DNA of 64,000 nt from Symsagittifera roscoffensis (taxonomy: Eukaryota; Xenacoelomorpha; Acoela; Convolutidae), in the NCBI RefSeq assembly GCF_963678635.1, contig NC_087063.1, positions 13,335,006 to 13,399,005 on the forward strand, in the 5' to 3' direction. The translations under genes and the position numbers were made by a program. Below the pieces are notes generated by a model that worked only from the letters and a program-made list of their open reading frames with translations, ran no database searches and was not told the origin of the DNA. Shown piece after piece: positions 19,147 through 28,600 of this stretch. Position 1 is the stretch's first letter. Each line of letters begins with the position of its first letter.

Positions 19147-19790
19147 CGCATTTCTTTTTGTTATATTAGGCTGCTATTTTCATTTCGGTTGACATGTTTT
19201 ATTTAAATTGGCAATGCCATGTGTCTGCAAAAGAAAAAGAGCGAGCAACAGAAAGGAGCAAAACTCTGGATCTTAGTATGACTTATCGGAAGTTTTGGCT
19301 CAAGATGTTTAAAAAACTGAAATGGAAATCGCATTGTTTTTTGAGTGAATCTTTGCTTTTCTGAAGCAAAAATAGTCTTTGGGGTTTCGTGCATCAATTT
19401 GAGGAGAGCTGACTTACTATAGTGCAATTAACTGAATGATTGACATAGCAGTACTAATAGAAAATTTTCTTATGCCATTTTTAATTGAATCATGTTAAGA
19501 GTTCACAGCTTCAAAATGAAAGAAGTAGATTGCGGATGTTACAAGGTAAGAATTTGTTGTTCCGACAAAAGAGCGATTTTGGATTGCGGTGCCTGCAGTG
19601 GAATTCAGGATATAATCTGATTAAATCGCCAATAACCTTGACCTCTAATATCGATTTTCCAGACCCATTTACTGTAACTAATCTTGTAATTAAGACCTAG
19701 ACTTTTTTCCCGTAGACAACTTTCTTAATTTTTTTTTTGGCTTTTATTAGTTACTTTTTTGTTTATCCATAATAATATTCAGTCTCCTCC
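19147..19790. other. Intergenic, no feature recognised
   Basis: AT-rich sequence downstream of eIF4E2. Open frames on either strand are short and match nothing I know. Confidence 0.4.
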
Positions 19791-20415
19791 CCACTTGGTC
19801 TGGAGGAAATGCGGTTGCGGGTTCGATTCCCAGCCGGGCTTTGTTGTTTTTTCAGTATGTATTTTTTTGTTTTGTCGGCTTAGTTGTCACATCACAAACT
19901 TTTTTTCTGCTGTAAGCAAGTTTCATTGTAGTTGCTAGCGTAAGTGTTGTTCAATGTATTTTAAGGGGGACTTGAACTTTTAAATTTTTAAAATAAAATT
20001 AATTTTTGTTTCGTCTCAACTGGGGTCTGCCTAAAGATTGCCAGATTTGCTGCGGCATCATAGGTTTTGCTTGTGCTGTGGGCAATTTTCATTGTAGTTG
20101 CAAGTGTAAGTGTTGTTCAATGTTGTTTCAGGGGGACTTGAACTTTCAATATTTTTTATTAACATCAATTTTTGTTTCGTCTCAACTGGGGTCTGCTCAA
20201 AGATTGCCAGTTTCGCTGCCACATCACAGATTTTTATTGTGCTGTAGGCAACTTTCATTGTAGTTGCACGTGCAAGTGGTGTTCAATATAATTTTAGGTG
20301 ACATTCAAAATTGCAAATTTTGGTTTACCTAGTTTTTTTCCAACTTCTTATGTTTTTAATGTTTCTTTGGTATTGCAATGATGAAACTCAGCGTCGCCTC
20401 TGTGTTACACATGCG
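19790..20415 (+). repeat. Composite SINE-like element: tRNA-like block, ~167-bp tandem units, hairpin-like tail
   Basis: A B-box-like GGGTTCGATTCCCAGCC at ~19816 heads the element. Then come about 2.5 units of a ~167-bp tandem repeat: the landmark CATTGTAGTTGC recurs at about 19924, 20090 and 20259, with AAGTGTTGTTCAATG, GGGGGACTTGAACTTT, CGTCTCAACTGGGGTCTGC and AGATTGCCAG in each. It ends with ATGAAACTCAGCGTCGCCTC then TGTGTT near 20381-20406, a diverged hairpin tail. Non-coding. Confidence 0.8.
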
Positions 20416-21520
20416 AGCCGTCGAGTGTAGTGTTATTTTACGAATCAACTTTTTGAATGCTACTTAGGCATACAGTTTTCTTTGTTGGCCTTTTTGCTGC
20501 AATCTGGCAATTTAATAGCATCTGTTCAATCTGCTTAATTGATGGCAATTGTTTGTCGATTCTCAAGCACCATGGAGCAGATACTGGGACATGAAACTCT
20601 CAATTTATTGATCGGCGATTCAATTCATGCAAATAGTTTTCTTTTTCAAGGCCTATTTTTATCTCTTCGTTCCTGATTTCATTTTTCTAGTTTTTGCCGT
20701 TTTCTTGTTTGTACTTGTGAAGTACTGCTTCACTTCTGTGTGAAACCTTGGCATTATAGAATGAGTTCTTTTTTGTAACTTGAATCTCACAAGTTAGTGC
20801 TCAGTTTGTGCTCAATATCAGTATGTGCTTTTTTGCTTAAACGCAATTAGCATTATTCCCGCTTTATTTTAGCACATTCCTTGCTAAGTGGTATTTTCTA
20901 TTACCTTGTGTTTACAACTGAAGACAACAAGGTGATATGGAGCAATTGCGAAGGCAAATGACTCGCATTCTAGAGGTAGGCAAGGTTGGTTACGAGCTGG
21001 TTCGCATCCTGTATTCAGCTATTTTTTTCCAAAGATTGTTTTTGTGTTCTCTTGCTTTTTACGCAAGCGATTTTCACAGTTACCAACTCGGAAGTTTTTT
21101 CGATTCAATGAACTTGTCTTGTTCAACCACTGGAGGATTTTTTGAAATCGATTTTTTTGTCAACAATCTGTCTTTTTAATCGAGATTTGATTTTTTATGT
21201 TGGGTGTCATTTCCGATTTAGTCTTTCGATTTCGTGCTTTTTTTCTACTCATCCATTATGGGAGGTTTTGATTTATATTATATCGGTGTAGTGACCTAGT
21301 ATTGCGTCGTTCAATAACCTGGAAAAATTTCTGTGTGTGTGTGTTTTGGGATTCCATTTTTTCCTGGAAACAATTGTTTTGGTACAAAGGGTGGCTGCTC
21401 AGGTATTGTCGTCTTTGTTACTGCCTCAAGTGTTGTTCCGGTGTTGTTTCACATGCTTTATTTTTGTTTTATTGCAAGTGGTGCAAAGATTTGCTTTGTT
21501 TCTGTTTAAAACTCACTTAT
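20405..21520 (+). repeat. Further composite-repeat remnants
   Basis: A head motif (GTCGAGTGTAGTGTTATTTT then ACGAATC) at ~20417. A hairpin tail GTGAAGTACTGCTTCAC at 20717-20733 followed by TTCTGTGTG. Another tail (ATTGCAAGTGGTGCAAAG, then TTTGCTTTGTTTCTG) at ~21474-21505. The material between is AT-rich and unassigned. Confidence 0.5.
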
Positions 21521-21734
21521 GTCGTTTTTGCTTTTCTTTGCAAATTGCAGCTACGCCATAATATCTTTTTACGACATGTCACGCAGTTAGCCATCTTCGG
21601 CTGCGAAATATAAAATATTCCGCTGCCATATAAAATAGAATTTAAATTGTTGATGGTGTGGAAAAGAGCCGGAGAAAGTTCCATACAAGAACTACTTTAT
21701 CTCAGGCCTCGGCATTGAAATGAAATTTATTACA

Positions 21735-22115
21735 CCCGCGAGTTTGCGAAGCGTAGTGTATTAGTACGAACCTTCTTTTTTTCTAGCCTAACTACGAAAT
21801 AAAAGTGTTGATTAAAAGTGCTCACTTATTTGGAGGCACTTTTGCTATAATTACGATCTGTAGCGTTAAAAATTTCATAGCATTTGTTCTCTGCTTTATT
21901 TGTGGCTAGTGTTAATGATTTATTTAGCGTCCGTGGCTGAGTGATAAGCTAGTCAAACTCATATGCTCTAGATTGCAGATCGAATCCGAGACGTAACCGA
22001 ATTTTTCCAATTCGAAGCTGACTTCTACTTTTTCTTGTTGCACTTCATAGAGCTGCTTTTTGTCGTGTTCTCGCTAGTGTTCAAGAAGCTAAGCTTCGTT
22101 TCTGGGTAAAATTAC
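21735..22115 (+). repeat. Composite SINE-like element, full layout (~380 bp)
   Basis: Best copy of the basic layout. Head GCGAAGCGTAGTGTATTAGT then ACGAACC (21747-), CTTCTTTTTTTCTAGCC, AAATAAAAGTG, GCTATAATTACGATCTGTAG, TTCTCTGCTTTATTTGTGGC. Next a tRNA-like block at ~21933-22005 (GCGTCCGTGGCTGAGTGATA as A-box side, GATCGAATCCGAG as B-box side). Then a tail AGAAGCTAAGCTTCGTTTCT plus GGGTAAAA at ~22084. The tRNA-like part is internal rather than at the 5' end. Confidence 0.72.
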
Positions 22116-22647
22116 AAATATCAATATCACGATGTTTATTACCCGACGCGCAAAATGTAGCGTTTTGACGAAAAAATCTGAAATTACTACAGCCCATTGC
22201 CTCAATAGCCAGATACCTAGATACTTGTTTTAGCCGTCTAAAAGGATCGAAGTCAATCTTAATAGCTAACTAACTACCGATTGGATACTAGTAATGAAAA
22301 ATTGCAGTCAGACACAAATACGTCACGATATAGCTTACTGTAGAGAACTATCGAAAAAAATTAAAGATTTTCTTTGAGACTTATTGGTTGTTTTGTAATG
22401 TGGCGTTGACCGTAGAAGGTTTGAAAGATCAATCCTGTTTGAGAGCACCGTCAAAAAATGAGAAAAATACTGATTTATACCTGCCTCGGATCTGAAATTA
22501 TCAATCATAAGTTTCAAATCAGAAATTATTTATAACAAAAGAAATATAAACTAAACTATATCTCATTAACACGGCTGAAATTTCTTGTAAACAAGTCTCT
22601 GCTTTTAGATTAACTCAGCGCAATTGTCTTCTAAATTTTGAAAGTCT
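22116..22647. other. 3' flank of the minus-strand membrane-protein gene
   Basis: AT-rich. No minus-strand AATAAA is clear within ~120 bases of the stop. No other feature recognised. Confidence 0.4.
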
Positions 22648-25600
22648 TTATCCGCGCAGCGCTGTCTGATAATCTGGCAATGAGCTGTCAGTTTGGTAAC
22701 CACTGTTGGAATTTCCACTTGGGGTTCTTGATTCACTCTCAACGTAACCAGGTGGGCTCACTTCGTTGCCTATTATTGTCTCTTCGTATGAAGGGGGTTT
22801 GGGGACAACAACTGATGACTCATACAGCGGCGGCTGGCCTGTTTGGGCGAAGTTATTTGTATGCCAGTCGTGATTGGTCGGGTAGCTCGACCACCCAATT
22901 CGACTGTTTGTATCGTTTGCCACTGTTCTTATCGATGTCACTGTGATTTGATTGGCTGAATCCGCTTCATTGTTTTCAGGTGGAGTGTTGTTTGAGTTTG
23001 TGTTAGATTGGTTTGAACGCCGGTTGCGGTTCTTATACCTGCCTAAAAAATAACTCATTAAATACTAACATGGCTTTCTCCAAAAGACATCTTTATTGTT
23101 TGTAAAATCAGTAGCAGATATGAGGATTCTGCCAATGGCAACTCGAGTTTTGACGCAGACAATATCCAAAGGGTCTTCTTTTCGTTTAATTTCACGACGC
23201 CCATTTTGGGTGAACACCTTCAGAATTTTTTGAGAGACGGCTCGAGCGAGCATCAATTTTTTCAAACAGCGCCGGTACAAATGCATTTTCCACGTTTTTT
23301 GCTAAACACTCGAAAACAACTTTGAATTATTCTCAAAAACCTTGGCAGCATCGTTGAGAATTTGGTTGAAATAAATATTTTGTAATTCGCAGATAGCGCT
23401 CGTTTTGAGGTCCTACCGTCGATCATCGCTACTTCTATAGTATTCCAGAAATCGCCATTTTCATCCCTTGATCACGGGTTGAAAGGAAGGAAAAATCCAC
23501 TATCAAACAGCGAAAGTTAAAAGGCCATGAAAAACGTGAACAACTTCAATTTAGCAAGTGGTTCTGATTAGTAACCCCTTGTCAAATTGTTTTTTTTGCA
23601 TTCATATTAATTTAACACTGAAAATTTTCTTACTCAACAGGCTTTCCGACTATTGAACTTCACTCGCGACAAATCTATAAAAATAATTCTGTTCTTAGAA
23701 AATTGTTTAAATTGGAACAAAATTGATAATAAAAACGAGAAATGAAAAACTTTGAATTCAACCAATTTGTAATTTGTTTCATTTTTTTTGCATGTAGGAA
23801 AGAGAAGAAATCTAGCTTAAAATATACTGTGAAAGGCTTAATTACACAATAAGTGAAAAGTTACAGCATTTAGCTTGCAATAAATCAAATTGTTGAAAGC
23901 CTCTTAAAACAATTCTGCCCAATTTATTAAGGACAGAAATGTTTTGGAATTTGTTAATTATCGATCCAATCACGGTTGACAAGCTTTTTCTAAATATAAT
24001 ATATCAAATTTTTCTGTGTACCTGTTTTTTTTCTAGTAAAAAAACTTGAAAAAAAAAATTGGGCCAGATGAGCAATCTCTCCCCTGAATAGACCAAGTGA
24101 ACAATCTCCCCTCTAAAATTAAATAAAAAATTCAAGCCGCCATGCCTCACGTGTTAGGCTCAAATTTGATTGGCTGGAAAATATTACTTTTAACCAAGTG
24201 AGCTCTCTCTACCCACTAAATTGAATGATGGTGGAGATTGTTCACTTGGTCCAAAAATGCACAATTTAGTCTCTAATTTTTTGCTAAGTGATTGCAGTGC
24301 TCATTCAATGCTTTTTCAGGACAAGTTTCTTTTAGTGCTAGAAATGCTGAGGTGCAATTGTGATAGATGTTTCTCAAACTTAATTAAACCCATCTTAGTT
24401 TACTTGAGCTAATTTTATATTTTAAGTGTTACCGAAATAATAAATTGAAACAGTTTCGAGGCTCAGTATTTCACACCAGGGAAGAATCTAGGATTTTGTC
24501 GAGGGGAGAGATTTTCTCAAATTTGCGAAAGTTTCGTAGACTTTTTTCTAGGTCAACGAGATTGATTTTCCGAGCTACCCCAAATCACTTTAGACCCTAT
24601 TTCGACCAAAAGTATTGCCAAGCACACAACATTTGTAGAAAACAGGTCAAAATGACATATTAGGGGAGGGTTTTGACGTATAAATCGCATTTTTTTTGGT
24701 TCGCGCTCCTCAAATTTATATTACATTGGAGCCTAAGGCCCTTTTGTTCACGCGGTCGAAACTCCATTCGATTGAATCAAAAGAAAGATTGACCTAAAAA
24801 TTTTGCTTAACGGATTCGCCCATTTCTGAGCTATCCCTGTAAATTTTAAACGTCACTTTCAAAAGGAAAAAGTTTGCACGAAAAAGTAAGGCATATCCCA
24901 AAACATCAAACGAAAGAGTCGTTACTCTTTAAGACATGCTTTGATCGCTTGCAGACTGTAATAGCCTCAGTGTGCTCAAAAACAAATCTTTAAACGAGAG
25001 GTTCCAAAACTTTTGACGCATGGAAAGCTCAAAAATGGGTCTGAGTGTTTGTACGTACCGCTTTTGTGGCAGAATCTGAAGCCAAGTCCGCAGCAGATGC
25101 AGAAGCCAACAAATGCGAAGGGAGACCCAATCACAGCCAGCACTGACACATGACGACTGAAACCACAGCTATATAAAATTTTGGTAAAAGGTCTACAAAA
25201 ATGAAATTTGTTTTCTTTTTGTTACGCTGCTGTTCGGGTCGAATTCAAAGTTAGTGGAATATTCTCAGCAAAGGGTTTCATTATTGTAAACTAATTAATC
25301 GAAAAAGGTATTTACAATAACTTGAATTGTTGATTTAAAGCTAATGCCAAACTGTTTACAATATTTGTGATATTCTAAAGAGCTCGGATGTGAGAATAAT
25401 AACTATATGTTTTAAACTTCAATTCAGGTTCTCAGAACGTCTGAAAGGAGCTGCTGAGTCTTGCTCTAGCATAACATACTCTGGCCACCTGTTGTTGTAA
25501 GCGTGGTTAAATTGTAATGACCTTGACCAGATAATATAATACATTCGAGTTATAAATAGATAACAATAACATCAAGGTTACTGCCTGAGCAGTACCACAT

Positions 25601-28600
25601 TCCCCTCAGGACGGAATCATTTAAGCCACATATAATAAATGAAATTTTATAATAAAAATAGGAGTGTAAGTCTCAGTTTTGCGTTGCAAGTTGTAGTAAA
25701 AGTTTGATTTTCTGATTCATAATTCATTTGTACTTCAATTTGCCAACTTCGGTTCCTGTTTTGCCCTCATCCAAGGTCCTGTATCCGATTTTTTTTCGGA
25801 ATAACTGGCGCTGCAGTAGTGTCAGTCTCGAGTTGATAGGTCTGTCCTCTCGATGTTTGACGTTCACTAGCTTGGTCCTGTAATTTGTTAGAGTCCGTAA
25901 CTTTCCTCAACTTGTTAGAAACCGTAGTTGGTCCGGTAATTTGTTGTCTCAGAGTCCGTAGAGTTTTCCTCAACCGACTCGACAACTGGGTCACCGAACC
26001 TCGATGGTCATTTGCTCCTTTTTTGTCTTGAGCTCCTTCTCACGCTAGTGTCCTCTTGGCCCGATTCATCTGAAAATCCCATAACTGTGTCAAACTTGTC
26101 ATCTCTTCACTCCTTTGGGTTCTATCTCAGTCCAATCTTGTCCGCAGCTTTCTGTACTCCCCTTTGCAAGAGTTGATCTGCCAACGGTTCCACTTCCTCC
26201 GGTGCCAGGTTTTGTTTCTGAAACGTGTCCAAAATATCTTCTGGTTTCGTTTTCTTGTCAAGTTTCCTAAACATTTTAGCCGCTTTTTTCACTGTTTTTT
26301 TCTTCCGGCTCAGTTCCTTCTTCCGGATCAATTGTCGCATCCATAGATATTGACTCATTTTTTCTGGTCCTTTTTTCCTCTGTGTTTTTGGTTATGGCCT
26401 TTCTTGCTGCTTGTGCAGCTTTATTTCATTGTGTCTCCTGGGCCGTTGGTTCCTTTTCCGTCTTCAGTAGCCCTATTTGGTCCTGTGCTTTGGGTTAAAT
26501 TGACTTTGGTCCTGCAGTGCTCGGTTTTGCTCGCTTCACCGCGAGGTTCAGTCTACCTCCAGAGCTAGTTTCGTGGGATGTAACATGAGTCAGGTCAACT
26601 TGGAACTTCTCGATTCCGATTTCAGATCTCTCTGCTTTATACCGATGTTGCCACTGCATCTGGATATTATCGTTTAACTCTCTCTCCTCTCCGCTGTCTT
26701 CAGACCTCAGCGTTGCGAATTGCGAACTTTTGCTTTTCAGCTCTGTTGGTATCCTCCTACTGGGGCCATGTTTGGGCTAGTCTCTTCGTGTGTTTGCTTT
26801 ATGGTACCACTTTTCCTGCTGATCCAGTTTTTATTGGGCTTTGAAGTCTCCTCCGACAACTTCGTTTTGGCGATCGTTATGTCGCTTTTTTCCTGTATAC
26901 TGTTCCTCCCGTCGTCTTGGTTGTTGACTACGATTCTGACGGCACTTTTTTCTTTAGTGGGTTTGTTAATAGCTTCTCACTTTTCCTGGCTTTGTCCTTC
27001 CGGAGAATTCACCCAGTAGAGCTTATGCATTTCGTGTGCTCTTTATCTCCTATAACCCCTTTTCTCACGAATATAGGAGGTGTCTCTTCAATTCGGGATT
27101 TTCCAGTCCATTCATATCTAGTATCTTTCGAATATCGTTAGCCGCTGTATCTCTTCTTTCTTCGTCTGGCTTCAAGAAAATTATTCAGGACCTTTTTCCG
27201 CTCTTCTTCCTCGTCGATGATTTTTGCTGCTAGAACAGCGATCTGATGTCACTTCACAACGAACTCGATGTTCTCTCTTGACTGATCTAATCGTTTTTTT
27301 AGTTGTGACGCTGTCAGCGCCGATCGTTCCAGATGTCAATTATCTAAACGATCAGAGTTACACAAAAACCTGCTTACTTTTAATACACCCTTTGGCAACC
27401 TCCCGAAATGGCTTCGAACGGAAACTTTCTAATGGATTTTTGTTTTTTCCATCTCAAGTCTGAGAACTGTGCTTAGCTTAATTTTGTGTTCGATGTTAAG
27501 TTGAGGACAGACGCGTTGCTCAGTTTTCCCTTTAAGTCACGAGAAGTGGTCAATTGATTGGGGTTTTCCATGTGTATCAATTGACGTTCGTAAAAAATAC
27601 AATGTTGACTTGCTTCCCGTTGTTCTGGTCACTTTTACTGAGGGAAACTGAGAAAATCTATCTTTCGCTACCAGCTGGTATATTTTCCTTCCTTCATGAT
27701 TTTTCATAGGCCCTGCGTGCTCTAATTGCAACTCTTGACTATGTTGTGATAGGTGTGGTAACGGTCTAGACGAGATTTAAGGAATTTTTTTAGCATACTT
27801 ATCATATCGTGTACAGTTACGACATTCCTCTGCAAGATTGACTATGGCCTACTGCATGTGCGCCTACCACAAGCAGTTTGATACGTTCAACATTGCCCCT
27901 TTTCCCGGGTGTCCTCGATAAATTCGCTTCATTACTGCTGGTCTCATCAGTGCAATTTTTACGGCGAGCCTTATGTCCACGAGGATGCAGTCGTTCACCT
28001 CTGCCAACAGACTCCAAATGAGGTCGGCTTAAGGCCCATCAGCTCGAACCCCTCTCTGTCGCCCCGTTTAATCACTCTCTTCTTTCAGTCTAGCCATGTG
28101 TCGTCATTTGTGTGTTCCACTACAGAGCTTTGTCGAAGAGACGTGTAAACTGTGATAGGTTTTGCTCTCTTAACTACTCACGCAATTTATGTGCTTCATT
28201 TCTCGATAGATGACTCACTCGTCGTTTTGGGTGCAGCAGATGTACCTCTTGTTCCCCCTCTTCACTCAAGGTCAGGTCCACTTCCATCATGTGTCCTAAG
28301 AGTTCTACAAATTCTTTCCGCATTTGCCTTTGGTCCTCCTTTGGGGCTTTTATTGTGATTGCCTCCAGATCCCCTATTAACTTTGGCTGTCTCTTGTTTC
28401 GTCTCACATTAATGGCCAGAATGAGAGCAATGATGTTCTGGTATGTGGTTTTTGTACGAGACCAACCTTTTTTTATTCTAGGTGGCGATCTTGAGCTCGT
28501 TTCGGTCGGAAAAGGAGTAGTTAATCTGCTTCCTCTGTCTACTTTCCTCGTTCGTTTCCGTTATTTATTCTTCTTCTTATGCTTCCTACTGTTGTTTTTC

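Noticed and set aside
21302-21613. 103-codon Cys/Phe-rich plus-strand frame
   Set aside because: Low-complexity T-rich translation overlapping a composite-repeat hairpin tail; no start context or homology.
25401-25407. Target-site duplication for the Gypsy element
   Set aside because: Left flank CTATA and right flank ATACC do not match as a 4-5 bp duplication; not claimed.
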